Source of the DNA: Mesostigma viride
Lineage: Eukaryota; Streptophyta; Mesostigmatophyceae; Mesostigmatales; Mesostigmataceae
Assembly: GCA_009746045.1 (NCBI GenBank)
Contig: RPFO01001608.1
Span: 2,501-45,573, forward strand
Direction of reading: 5' to 3'
DNA: 43,073 bases
Positions 20,518-32,698 of this stretch are shown here, piece by piece; the stretch's first letter is position 1, and each line of letters opens with the position of its first letter. The notes under the pieces were generated by a model, which was given only the letters and a program-made list of their open reading frames with translations, did no database searches and was not told the DNA's origin. A program made the translations under genes and the position numbers.

Positions 20518-23500
20518 ATGCATTCCTCGCTGGGCAGCCTGTCTGGTGCGTCAATGGCCAAGGTCCAATTCCCGGTGGGCCCTGCATCTCTCATGGCGCC
20601 ACGCTCATTTGGATGCATAGCCGGTCGAGAACGGCCAACCTGGCCGGGTAAGCAGTCCTGGCCAGCCTACCTGAATGCGTCAACATGCCTGCACAGGAAT
20701 GCTAAGAAGCAGTATTGGCGTTTCCCTAAGGTTTTAGCCACTGCTGCAGAAGGCGCAACCCCCTCGGGCGACAATTTTCAGCAACCCGCCACCCGGAGAA
20801 GCGTCTTGCTGGGTGGGGGTCTTCTTCTAGGGGGGGCACTCGGGGCAGCCGCCCCGGCAGAGACTCCTCCGTTTCTTCAGTTGCAGTTCCCCGTCGGCGG
20901 CAACGGCGATGCGGATGCCAGCGCTCTCGAGGACGCGCGCGCCATGGCCTCATGGGGAAAGGGTAAGCTGGCCATAGTGACGGGCGGAAATACGGGCATC
21001 GGCAAGGCCACGGCCAAGGAGCTGGCGCGCCGAGGGTACCGCGTCATCATCGCCTGCCGCTCGCTGCAGAAAGGCCAGGCAGCGGTGAAGGACATCCAGG
21101 CGGAGACGGGGAGTCAGGAGGTGGTCGCCGCGCAGGTGGGTGGATAGGGTTTAGGGGTTAAGGTTTAGAGTCAGGAGGAGGTCGCCGCACAGGTGGGTGG
21201 GGGCACGGAGCTTCAGGGTGCGCTGGTAACCAACGTTCCACTCTTTCCTTGCACTTGCAGACGGCGTGCTGCCGTCTCGTCTCGGCTGCACTTTGCCACA
21301 CCCAATGCCTGAGTCAGTCCACATTACAGCATGAGACGGCCCTCTCATTATGGCCATGTGAGCTTCCTTCCATCACCTGGGGGGATCGCCAGTACAACAG
21401 TGTGCCCGTCAGTACAAGGGTGCCTTGTCTTTCCGAAGCTTCGCTTCTCAGGTGGAGGGAAATTAGATGCTTTTTTCACCATCCATCATAGTAGTGACGG
21501 TGATGGTAGCTGCTATCAAAGGTTTGAAATGCCAGTATTTCCTCTTATGCAATGGTAGCTGCTGTCACATGTTTGAAAGGCCAGTCATTCCTCTTATGCA
21601 ATGGTAGCTGCTATCACAGTTTTGAAATGCCAGTAGTTCCTCTCATGCCAGGCTAAGTCCCCAGACGCCCAAAGATGCACCTTGCACGTGGGGCGTTGCA
21701 CCGGGGGCTGCCATCCCCCCTATCAGAAAATGTTTAGTGCCAGCGCAGCCCACACCACCGCAAAGACAAGCTCAGCGTTTGACTGGCCAGGGCGGCCAGT
21801 GGGCCACTATCGGTGTGAACGTGACCTCATCTGTGTCACAACCCTTCAGGCTCTCATTTACCACCCCTGCTTGTTGCCGCCACAGCTGTCCTTGTCGCCG
21901 ACACTACACGCTTGGTAGATCACTCTACAATACACTTGGCACTCACATTGCGAAACATGGCTGTCCTTGGTGCACACCCCCGTGGTGCCGCCCCCACCCA
22001 CATGGAATAACACCCCCCCAGCTGGACCTGGCGTCCCTGCGCAGCGTGGCCTCCTTCTCGTCCGACTTCCTGCGTTCGAACGAGTGCCTTCACGTGCTGG
22101 TCAACAACGCGGGCGTGATGGCGCACCCACAGGCCTACACGGAGGACGGCTACGAGATGCACTTTGGCGTCAACTACCTGGGACACATGGCGCTCACGCA
22201 GAGGCTGCTGCCGGCGCTACGAGGTGGGGGGGGGGGGAAGGCCGGTGGGGGGAAGAGGGGGGGGGCTGCTGTCTCACAGCGTGGAAGAGGGCAGGGGTAG
22301 TGCCATGAAGCAGCTTCCTTGGATGGGTGAGATGTTTTATATCTAGTAGAAGCATTAGGAAAACCTGTTCATAACTGTGCATAGCGTGTGTGGCTTTTTT
22401 CCAAAGTAGATATTCTTCAGATCCCCCGTCATGGCTGGACGCGACTGTCCATGCTTCGGGAGCCCTCCGTTGACACACTGGCATTCTCCTAGTAGCCTGG
22501 TGCATCTCCTGTCCAAAGCAAATGGGTATGTGGCCGCGGGTGGTCCTGATGAGGGCAGCTGGTTGGTGCTGTATGCACCCGGCGAGCACACGGACAGGAC
22601 AGCGCTTCGCTTGACAAGCTGCTGCCTTAAACCTTTCAAAAATCCACCTCCCTGTACCACATTCGATCACGCTTGGCAGTCGCCAAGGTTCTAGAACAGG
22701 TTCCCTAGCATGGCTAATAAAAGCAAGCGTGGGCAGCTCTGCCAAGTCCTATCATTGCGTTCATCCCTGGGATTACTCCACGCAGCGCCATGGGCGTGGA
22801 CAGCTGGCCCCATGTGCCAGGCGGCTGCAGTGCGAGGCACATTCCCTGGTGGCAGGCTGTCATTAGACATCAGGCCTGATCATACTTGCTACAATTGTCG
22901 CATCCGCTTGCCAGAGGATTGGACCACGCCATGCCAGTGGAAGGTCGTTGAATCGTAGGCCAGGGCTTGGTGGGGCCAGCAATGTTCAACGGGCCCTAGC
23001 CACCTTGGGCAAACCCTAAACCCTAAACAGTGGGCTCCCCTGTGGTCACGCGGCAGTGCGTCTCGGTGTGTACTTCTTGTTCGCTTCCACGGTGGTCAAG
23101 CGCGGCAGTTGCTCCCACGCGCACCCCCCCATGTGTCGCGGCAGTGCCACCCCTCTCACACTCACGGTGGGTATCATGCGGCGGCAGCCCCTTCCCCGTA
23201 TCTCCGCGGCTATGCCCCTTCCCTGTTTCCCCGAGGGCTCGGCAGCACCATCCTTGGACGTATCCTCCCCACACGGAAGTTGCCGGCGATTCATGGGAGA
23301 TTCATTCGTATCGGTGGCCTGCCTGCACAGATAGATAATGCGGCAGAGATCTCTTGTGTGCTCTTGTGTGCTCGACGTGCCTGGGCATAGGGGCATCCCC
23401 CTCCCTGCTAACTAGACCTCGTGATGGCTGGCGGCTGCTGCAGAGGGCGCGAGCCGCGGCCCCACCTGCACACGTGTCATCAACGTGTCGTCCGCGGCAC

Positions 23501-26500
23501 ACATGGCGGGGTCTCTGGACTTCCTCGATCTGTCCTTCACCAAGGGGAGGCCATACGACCGCTGGCTGGCCTACGGCCAGAGCAAGCTCTGCAACATCCT
23601 GTTCAGGTGAGAGGCGCCGGCAGCCATTCCTCCAACAGCAGCGGCCCCCTTGTATTTGCATATTGCCACCGCAAGGCTGCAGCGAGGCACTATCACCAAG
23701 CATCAACCCCGTTCGATCCACTACCCTCCTTCCCATCGCCTGCTGCCCATCCCCCCACCCCCACCCCGTTCGATCCACTCCCCTCCTTCCCATCGCCTGC
23801 TGCCCATCCCCCCACCCCCACCCCGTTCGATACACTCCCCTCCTTCCCATCGCCTCCTGCCCATCCCCCCACCCCCACCCCGTTCGATCCACTCCCCTCC
23901 TTCCCATCGCCTGCTGCCCATCCCCCCACCCCCACCCCGTTCGATACACTCCCCTCCTTCCCATCGCCTCCTGCCCATCCCCCCACCCCACCCCGTTCGA
24001 TCCACTCCCCTCCTTCCCATCGCCTCCTGCCCATCCCCCCACCCCCACCCCGTTCGATCCACTCCCCTCCTTCCCATCGCCTGCTGCCCATCCCCCCACC
24101 CCCACCCCGTTCGATCCACTCCCCTCCTTCCCATCGCCTGCTGCCCATCCCCCCACCCCCACCCCGTTCGATCCACTCCCCTCCTTCCCATCGCCTGCTG
24201 CCCATCCCCCCACCCCCACCCCGTTCGATCCACTCCCCTCCTTCCCATCGCCTCCTGCCCATCCCCCCACCCCCACCCCGTTCGATCCACTCCCCTCCTT
24301 CCCATCGCCTGCTGCCCATCCCCCCACCCCCACCCCGTTCGATCCACTCCCCTCCTTCCCATCGCCTGCTGCCCATCCCCCCACCCCCACCCCGTTCGAT
24401 CCACTCCCCTCCTTCCCATCGCCTGCTGCCCATCCCCCCACCCCCACCCCGTTCGATCCACTCCCCTCCTTCCCATCGCCTGCTGCCCATCCCCCCACCC
24501 CCACCCCGTTCGATCCACTCCCCTCCTTCCCATCGCCTGCTGCCCATCCCCCCACCCCCACCCCGTTCGATCCACTCCCCTCCTTCCCATCGCCTGCTGC
24601 CCATCCCCCCACCGCCACCCCGTTCGATCCACTCCCCTCCTTCCCATCGCCTGCTGCCCATCCCCCCACCCCCACCCCGTTCGATCCACTCCCCTCCTTC
24701 CCATCGCCTCCTGCCCATCCCCCCACCCCCACCCCGTTCGATCCACTCCCCTCCTTCCCATCGCCTCCTGCCCATCCCCCACCCCCACCCCGTTCGATCC
24801 ACTCCCCTCCTTCCCATCGCCTGCTGCCCATCCCCCCACCCCCACCCCGTTCGATCCACTCCCCTCCTTCCCATCGCCTGCTGCCCATCCCCCACCCCCA
24901 CCCCGTTCGATCCACTCCCCTCCTTCCCATCGCCTCCTGCCCATCCCCCCACCCCCACCCCGTTCGATCCACTCCCCTCCTTCCCATCGCCTGCTGCCCA
25001 TCCCCCCACCCCCACCCCGTTCGATCCACTCCCCTCCTTCCCATCGCCTGCTGCCCATCCCCCCACCCCCACCCCGTTCGATCCACTCCCCTCCTTCCCA
25101 TCGCCTGCTGCCCATCCCCCCACCCCCACCCCGTTCGATCCACTCCCCTCCTTCCCATCGCCTGCTGCCCATCCCCCCCCCCACCCCGTTCGATCCACTC
25201 CCCTCCTTCCCATCGCCTGCTGCCCATCCCCCCACCCCCACCCCGTTCGATCCACTCCCCTCCTTCCCATCGCCTCCTGCCCATCCCCCCACCCCCCCCC
25301 CGTTCGATCCACTCCCCTCCTTCCCATCGCCTCCTGCCCATCCCCCCACCCCCACCCCGTTCGATCCACTCCCCTCCTTCCCATCGCCTGCTGCCCATCC
25401 CCCCACCCCCACCCCGTTCGATCCACTCCCCTCCTTCCCATCGCCTGCTGCCCATCCCCCCACCCCCACCCCGTTCGATCCACTCCCCTCCTTCCCATCG
25501 CCTGCTGCCCATCCCCCCACCCCCACCCCGTTCGATCCACTCCCCTCCTTCCCATCGCCTGCTGCCCATCCCCCCACCCCCACCCCGTTCGATCCACTCC
25601 CCTCCTTCCCATCGCCTGCTGCCCATCCCCCACCCCCACCCCGTTCGATCCACTCCCCTCCTTCCCATCGCCTGCTGCCCATCCCCCCACCCCCACCCCG
25701 TTCGATCCACTCCCCTCCTTCCCATCGCCTCCTGCCCATCCCCCCACCCCCACCCCGTTCGATCCACTCCCCTCCTTCCCATCGCCTGCTGCCCATCCCC
25801 CCCCCCCACCCCGTTCGATCCACTCCCCTCCTTCCCATCGCCTGCTGCCCATCCCCCCACCCCCACCCCGTTCGATCCACTCCCCTCCTTCCCATCGCCT
25901 GCTGCCCATCCCCCCACCCCCACCCCGTTCGATCCACTCCCCTCCTTCCCATCGCCTGCTGCCCATCCCCCCACCCCCACCCCGTTCGATCCACTCCCCT
26001 CCTTCCCATCGCCTGCTGCCCATCCCCCCACCCCCACCCCGTTCGATCCACTCCCCTCCTTCCCATCGCCTGCTGCCCATCCCCCCACCCCCACCCCGTT
26101 CGATCCACTCCCCTCCTTCCCATCGCCTGCTGCCCATCCCCCCACCCCCACCCCGTTCGATCCACTCCCCTCCTTCCCATCGCCTGCTGCCCATCCCCCC
26201 ACCCCCACCCCGTTCGATCCACTCCCCTCCTTCCCATCGCCTGCTGCCCATCCCCCCACCCCCACCCCGTTCGATCCACTCCCCTCCTTCCCATCGCCTG
26301 CTGCCCATCCCCCCACCCCCACCCCGTTCGATCCACTCCCCTCCTTCCCATCGCCTGCTGCCCATCCCCCCACCCCCACCCCGTTCGATCCACTCCCCTC
26401 CTTCCCATCGCCTCCTGCCCATCCCCCACCCCCACCCCGTTCGATCCACTCCCCTCCTTCCCATCGCCTCCTGCCCATCCCCCCACCCCCACCCCGTTCG

Positions 26501-29500
26501 ATCCACTCCCCTCCTTCCCATCGCCTGCTGCCCATCCCCCCACCCCCACCCCGTTCGATCCACTCCCCTCCTTCCCATCGCCTCCTGCCCATCCCCCCAC
26601 CCCCACCCCGTTCGATCCACTCCCCTCCTTCCCATCGCCTGCTGCCCATCCCCCCACCCCCACCCCGTTCGATCCACTCCCCTCCTTCCCATCGCCTGCT
26701 GCCCATCCCCCCACCCCCACCCCGTTCGATCCACTCCCCTCCTTCCCATCGCCTCCTGCCCATCCCCCCACCCCCACCCCGTTCGATCCACTCCCCTCCT
26801 TCCCATCGCCTCCTGCCCATCCCCCCACCCCCACCCCGTTCGATCCACTCCCCTCCTTCCCATCGCCTGCTGCCCATCCCCCCACCCCCACCCCGTTCGA
26901 TCCACTCCCCTCCTTCCCATCGCCTGCTGCCCATCCCCCCACCCCCACCCCGTTCGATCCACTCCCCTCCTTCCCATCGCCTGCTGCCCATCCCCCCACC
27001 CCCACCCCGTTCGATCCACTCCCCTCCTTCCCATCGCCTGCTGCCCATCCCCCCACCCCCACCCCGTTCGATCCACTCCCCTCCTTCCCATCGCCTCCTG
27101 CCCATCCCCCCACCCCACCCCGTTCGATCCACTCCCCTCCTTCCCATCGCCTGCTGCCCATCCCCCCACCCCCACCCCGTTCGATCCACTCCCCTCCTTC
27201 CCATCGCCTGCTGCCCATCCCCCACCCCCACCCCGTTCGATCCACTCCCCTCCTTCCCATCGCCTGCTGCCCATCCCCCCACCCCCACCCCGTTCGATCC
27301 ACTCCCCTCCTTCCCATCGCCTCCTGCCCATCCCCCCACCCCCACCCCGTTCGATCCACTCCCCTCCTTCCCATCGCCTGCTGCCCATCCCCCCACCCCC
27401 ACCCCGTTCGATCCACTCCCCTCCTTCCCATCGCCTGCTGCCCATCCCCCCACCCCCACCCCGTTCGATCCACTCCCCTCCTTCCCATCGCCTGCTGCCC
27501 ATCCCCCCACCCCCACCCCGTTCGATCCACTCCCCTCCTTCCCATCGCCTGCTGCCCATCCCCCCACCCCCACCCCGTTCGATCCACTCCCCTCCTTCCC
27601 ATCGCCTGCTGCCCATCCCCCCACCCCCACCCCGTTCGATCCACTCCCCTCCTTCCCATCGCCTGCTGCCCATCCCCCCACCGCCACCCCGTTCGATCCA
27701 CTCCCCTCCTTCCCATCGCCTCCTGCCCATCCCCCCACCCCCACCCCTTTCGATCCACTCCCCTCCTTCCCATCGCCTGCTGCCCATCCCCCCACCCCCA
27801 CCCCGTTCGATCCACTCCCCTCCTTCCCATCGCCTGCTGCCCATCCCCCCACCCCCACCCCGTTCGATCCACTCCCCTCCTTCCCATCGCCTGCTGCCCA
27901 TCCCCCCACCCCCACCCCGTTCGATCCACTCCCCTCCTTCCCATCGCCTCCTGCCCATCCCCCCACCCCCACCCCGTTCGATCCACTCCCCTCCTTCCCA
28001 TCGCCTGCTGCCCATCCCCCCCCCCACCCCGTTCGATCCACTCCCCTCCTTCCCATCGCCTGCTGCCCATCCCCCACCCCCACCCCGTTCGATCCACTCC
28101 CCTCCTTCCCATCGCCTGCTGCCCATCCCCCACCCCCACCCCGTTCGATCCACTACCCTCCTTCCCATCGCCTCCTGCCCCCTCCCCCTCCCTCCCCCCC
28201 CTCCAGCTCTGAGCTGGCGCGCCGCGAGTTCACACTGGGCTCCGGCGTGAGCTCCAACGCGTTGCACCCGGGCATTGTGGACACGGACCTCATCCGCTAC
28301 GTGCTGCCGGAAGACTACCTGCCCTCGCGGCTGGTGCGCTCCCCCCAGCAGGCTGGCGCGATCGAGATGTTTGGCCTCAAGACGCCCGAGAGCGGGGCGG
28401 CGACCAGCGTCTTCCTGGCTAGCGCGCCGCAGGTGGAGGTAGGTATACAGCCTTTTGGAGGGGGGCCACGAGGGAGGTACAGGCAGGCCATATGGCATGT
28501 CGGGATGTTTCTCTTTCCTGGCCGCGGGCATGCTGCCTCCTGTGTTGAGGGTGGCCGTGGGAAAGATGGTGCGGTGCAGTGGGCAGCCGTGTGGGTGCAT
28601 GCAAGGCAGCTGTGGGTGATGGCGCTATGGGCAAGGGCCAGGGCGGAATGTTATCATATGAAATATGTTTTCCATGTAATATCATGTAATATATCATGTT
28701 ATCTTCATGTTATGTTATCATGTGTGTTATATACTATCATGTGACTATCGTGTTATGAAATCATCTCTGTCATGAGGCCATGGTACGTTCTCATGTTCGC
28801 GAAATGGTATCCCTGCCTAAAGTACTCTCTTCTCGTCCTCGTTTGTAAAGAGACTTTTGCATTAGAGGACATTTGTTGCTTAGCTATTCCCAAAACATGA
28901 TTAAATGTTTCCTAGAGTCAGCGTGGAGCAGGGCAACTCATGCAACTTTTCCCTTATCCATGCAAGACATGTTTCAATCTCTGAGATTAAGGGGACGGGA
29001 CACGCGAGACTTTTACGTGCCATAGAATTCGCGCCGGTACCGACAGTAACCCCGGACCGTGAAATTGAGGTGCACAACACGCGCACCTCGTGCGGAGGTG
29101 GCCATGGCGACGTGCGTTCCGTAGACGTTTGTCTAATCGGGCAAGCGACAAGCGAAAAGATTGTGAAGGTGGTTAAAAACAGTATTCTAGTATGATGTTT
29201 CATAGCCAGATATGCACAACTTTAAAAGTCGGTGCCTTTCTTCATCCAGATTTGCACGGGGGTCTAGTACGAATATCTGGCCGCATTTATTAGTTTAGAA
29301 TGCTTGCCTGCGACGGTCGATTTAAGATTCGTGGGTTATATGGATGCAGGAAGAAGCGTTTAGTGAGGGAAACCATGAAAACAACCTAGGCGGCTTCGAG
29401 CTGCGGCCATTTGTTGTCATTTCTGAAATAATATCGCTCAGGTCTGCGCGATCCGCGGTCAAGCCATCCATGGATCGCTGGCTTTTCTCTCGTGCCTGGG

Positions 29501-31180
29501 TAGGCAATAATGCTGGCCGTGGTACATTCATTTGCCGCATGTCACCGCCCAGTCTGTTTGCGCTCTCAATGTTCCTGGCATGAAGCTTTTGCGACGACTT
29601 CGGGTTGTTTTTGCTATTTTGTTCGTCACTTGTTGCAGTTGCGCTATCAGATTTTCCGCAGGTTTCAATGGTTTGCCTTACGCTGCGTATGCCATGCTTC
29701 TTAACACTACCAAGAATTGATTGGGCAGCTATCTGGCTTTGCTACGCTTGCTTTATCGAGGTTTGCACATGGTAGACGTTCTATATTGCGTAGTAATGGG
29801 CCCTAGCTGCCTGGGAGCGGCATCACCGTTGCAAGGAGATGGCGAGCTCATAAACACCTGCCTTGGCTCTTCAGCCTGCTGGAAGACAAGGTGAAGTTGT
29901 AGGGAAGGTAAGCATGTGTGAGTTACTGATCTCCTCCCCACCTGTCTTGCTGCCATGAAACATGGCTTGGGCTTCCTAGATGACAAGGATCAGGTGGTCA
30001 TGACCATAAAGGATGCCCCTTTTATCCATTAGCATCATGATTTGGTGTTAGCTACGAGTAACTCCCGTAAATGGCCGTACCTTCTCATAATGTTTTAAGA
30101 GCTGATGGTTGTTTTCTTCAAGCATCTAGCATTTGTTTTACGTGGGTCTGCCCACTTTGCAGGGGGCGAGCTTAGGAATGTGCTTATGGTGTCGTCTCAT
30201 GCCATGGTGTACCAGGCATGCAGGGTGGCAGCTATAACATGATGTACTATGGGCAAACTAGGTCAGAATGACCTGGAATATGACGGCAAGCTTCATGATC
30301 CATTAAATGAATCAATAACACTTGTTTTGGCCCCGCTGTTGTGGTCATGGGTGTGGTTGGGGTGATGTTTGTGCCCGAAACTGCTTTTACCTGTCAATTT
30401 GTTTTGCCACATGATCATACTGTAAACAGAATGAGCTGAAAAATTGGGACTGTGAAATTCCCAACCTGGGCCCTTTTTTTTATAGTATTTGACCCAGATG
30501 GATGCGGCTATGATTTGATCTATTTTTTTAGACACCTAAAAATACGTGTTTTTCGCTAAAATATTTCAATGTGTCTAAAAATACTTATTCTTGGTCCGAA
30601 GTAGCCAGAATTTTTTGGAAGGGTGGGGATTTTATGGGAATATATGATTTGGTCACATTTGGCATGTCCATTGCCTTTGGGAAAATAGGTCATAGATAGC
30701 GTCTTTTTCTATTTTTATCTCATAACGGGCACCTGGTAGGGGTTACTTACCACCACCACCACCCAAGTGGTTAGAAAAAAGTTTTTGATCGTACTTATGG
30801 TCCCCAATCATCATTGGATTTTCTCGGGTCACATGTATAGGTATGTTTTCCAGAAAAGTGCACTTTAGGGGTGTCCCATCCCCCCCATGATTGTATTCTG
30901 TATGCTCATGCTCTCTCGCAGCTCCGAGTCCAGTGGCTGCGGTGGTGCATTGTATTTCTTGTTGGTTGGAATATCTGTGTGCTTCATTGGTGCCGCGAGA
31001 TTGATGGTCTTTCCTCATTGCTGCCCATATGCGTGGCATGTGTCAATGGTGGTATTCCTGCAGGGTGTGAGTGGAGCATACTTTGATAACTGCCGCCCTG
31101 TCAACCCGAGTTCACTTGCCCAGGACCCTGTCTTAGCAGCACAGCTCTGGGAAGTTGGAGAAGCTCTAATAAGACTTTAG
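20518..31180 (+). CDS. Short-chain dehydrogenase/reductase (retinol dehydrogenase/TIC32-like), five exons
   Basis: Exons 20518-21135, 22022-22223, 23444-23606, 28207-28438 and 31064-31180 join with matching phases (0, 1, 2, 0) and GT-AG introns into 443 residues. Classical SDR features are complete: NAD(P)-binding TGGNTGIG (155-162), NNAG (234-237), catalytic Ser in VSSAAH (289/290), YGQSK (Y317, K321), a LHPGIVDTDL segment and a family-typical end, GVSGAYFDNCRPVNPSSLA. C180-R181 after the second Rossmann strand is typical of NADP-dependent members. Residues 91-117 (TRRSVLLGGGLLLGGALGAAAPAETPP, twin Arg at 93-94, then a hydrophobic stretch and AxA-like site) resemble a Tat-type thylakoid-lumen signal behind a transit region, so a plastid location is inferred. 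Introns are 886, 1220, 4600 and 2625 bp. Substrate unknown; family members reduce retinoid-like or lipid carbonyls, and TIC32 acts in chloroplast import. The start is uncertain; an upstream exon is possible. Confidence 0.92.
21111..21200 (+). repeat. Duplicated exon 1-intron 1 junction with telomere-like filler
   Basis: A 33-bp segment spanning the donor of exon 1 (21111-21143, gagtcaggaggtggtcgccg...) is repeated at 21168-21200 with two mismatches. Between them lie 24 bases of degenerate telomere-like sequence (atagggtttaggggttaagg...). The period is 57 bp. Use of the second donor (after 21192) would read into a TAG at once, so the first donor is the productive one. Confidence 0.85.
21502..21650. 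repeat. ~49-bp tandem repeat, 3 copies, in SDR intron 1
   Basis: The segment atggtagctgctatcaaagg... ending in cctcttatgca is repeated three times with scattered substitutions, in the middle of intron 1. Confidence 0.85.
23011..23028. repeat. Short interstitial telomeric repeat in SDR intron 2
   Basis: AAACCCTAAACCCTAAAC, about 2.5 telomere units in the same orientation as the chromosome end, 20 kb internal. Confidence 0.9.
23707..28180. repeat. 57-bp minisatellite, ~78 copies, filling SDR intron 3
   Basis: Unit of 57 bp with core gttcgatccactcccctcct followed by tcccatcgcctgctgcccat and a C-rich run. Some units are 54-56 bp through length changes in the C-runs. The main substitution is cctgctg versus cctcctg. 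The first unit (23711) and the last (about 28148) share ccactaccc, while nearly all interior units have ccactcccc. The minus strand carries GGGGTGGGGGTGGGGGG-type tracts in every unit. All six frames are largely open, giving spurious ORFs up to about 1800 codons. The array lies wholly between exon 3 (ends 23606) and exon 4 (starts 28207). Confidence 0.98.
28439..31063. other. SDR intron 4
   Basis: 2625-bp intron (donor GAG|GTAGGT, acceptor TTCCTGCAG|GG). It is AT-richer than the exons, with a short CAC/ACC run near 30750-30765. No internal gene, RNA or recognisable transposon was found; ORFs are short and random-looking. Confidence 0.8.
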
Positions 31181-31229
31181 CATGGCTGCCGCGTCCTATT
31201 GCTAAGGTTAGGTGCACGTCTAACCATGG

Positions 31230-31234
31230 TGTAA
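31230..31234 (+). terminator. Candidate TGTAA polyadenylation signal
   Basis: TGTAA lies 50 bases after the SDR stop codon. UGUAA is the usual poly(A) signal in many chlorophyte algae. Confidence 0.4.
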
Positions 31235-32259
31235 ACACCATGATTACGATGCTTACTACACTGGAAAGCAACTAATTGGGCTCTCAGGGGGGAGATATAA
31301 TATGTTCTTCCGTTCCCGTTCAATCTGGAGACTCGCCTAACATTATAAGCATTGGTGTAGTCCAGGGTCGTTCAATGTAATGCCACGAGTCTTCCAACCC
31401 CTAGATATCAATGCCCGATTTCCGACAAGCTGCGGCTGGGGCCCTCTTTTTTTCAGTTTGTGAAAGATTAGTTGGCTGCACACACATACCCGTGCAAGGA
31501 GGGCACAGAACACAGAACTTCCTCATGAAGTGCCAGCCGCCGGATGATGTAAAGATGCCAACTAGGCTATTCAGGTCTAGCAATCATTAGCCTAATGCTG
31601 AGGTACCAAGCTAAGACACACACACGCGCGCATATTGTGGTAGTAGCCACATCCCCTGCCCCCCCGCACAAACATGGTGACGGCGTTAAGTGTTGCACGG
31701 ATGCAACATGCTATTTGTGGTATTAAAAATTATCCGTCCCGGTCGATCGAAGCCGACCGTAATCCGGCGCCAGTGCCGAGGCCATAGTATAGTTGGCAGC
31801 CAAGGCAATGCGTGTGCAAGTAAGTGTAGAAGTTGTGCTGACGAACTTGGCCTTTGCGCCGTAGGCAGACCTAGCGCCTGAACGGGAGTTACGGGACAGC
31901 CAAGTGGCACTGCACACACGTTATGATGGTACCTACGGACATTTGGATATTTTTCAGGAGAGGCCTCTAGCCGTACTGGTCTTTAATGTGTTCTAGACGG
32001 TTCGAGAAGCCCGTCCCCGCGGACCTCACGTCATGCCTGGTTGGCAGCGCCAGGCGCAGCCACCAACGGGGACGAAGGGACAAAATAGGCAAGGCACGAG
32101 CTATGCCAGCAATCCGGACCTTGTGTCGTAATTTACCACGTTGCTCTACAGATTTACCATCGCTTAATCCTGGAGTGTAATTCTCCTCTGGGCTCGAGTG
32201 TGAATCCCTCGCCTACTGGGTAGAAGTCTTCCCGCATCAACCGCTTCGCGACGTGACCC
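31235..32259. other. Intergenic sequence between SDR gene and virus-like segment
   Basis: About 1 kb with no supported gene. Base composition resembles the host part up to roughly 32.2 kb, then becomes GC-rich and repetitive. No tRNA, transposon end or clear target duplication was recognised at the transition. Confidence 0.5.
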
Positions 32260-32660
32260 CGAGGGACCTTCCCGTACGCTTCCCGTACGCTTCCCGGTAG
32301 TTCGCGGTAGTTCCTACTAGTTGCTGGTTAGTTCCCAGGGAGGGGTGTGGATAGTTCCCAGGGTCTATGGATTTCCCAGGAAATCCCAGGATATCTAGGG
32401 ATTCCCAGGGAGGCCAAGGAAGACAGGGACTCTCCAGGGACCCAAGGGTACGCAACAGGGTCCAGGACATTCCAGATGTCCAGGGACCAGAGGACATACC
32501 AGGTGTCCGGGGACCCAGGGACAGTCCGGATGTCCGCTGGACCGGAGGACATGTCAGACGTCCGCTGGACCGGAGGACATGTCAGACGTCCGCTGGACCG
32601 GAGGACATGTCAGACGTCCGCCGGACCCAGGGACAGTCCGGATGTACGCGGACGGGCGGG
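32260..32660. repeat. Degenerate short repeats at the left edge of the virus-like segment
   Basis: A run of imperfect repeats: cttcccgtacg twice and agttcccaggg several times, then a 28-bp unit (ggacatgtcagacgtccgct plus eight bases) at 32547, 32575 and 32603. Many units contain GGAC/GTCC inverted halves. No coding potential is apparent. Confidence 0.7.
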
Positions 32661-32698
32661 CGGATATCCAGGGAGTGGTCGTCGAGGACATGCGACCT

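Noticed and set aside
12042-28180. CRISPR arrays
   Set aside because: Repeats are head-to-tail minisatellites without unique spacers, in a eukaryotic chromosome, and no cas genes are present.
23354-28744. Very long ORFs (about 1500-1800 codons) on both strands across the 57-bp array
   Set aside because: They are open only because the repeat lacks stop codons in all frames. The array lies between SDR exons 3 and 4, which splice in matching phase without it.
31401-32180. Small ORFs between the SDR gene and the virus-like segment
   Set aside because: Short, overlapping on both strands, with no domain, start context or coding bias.
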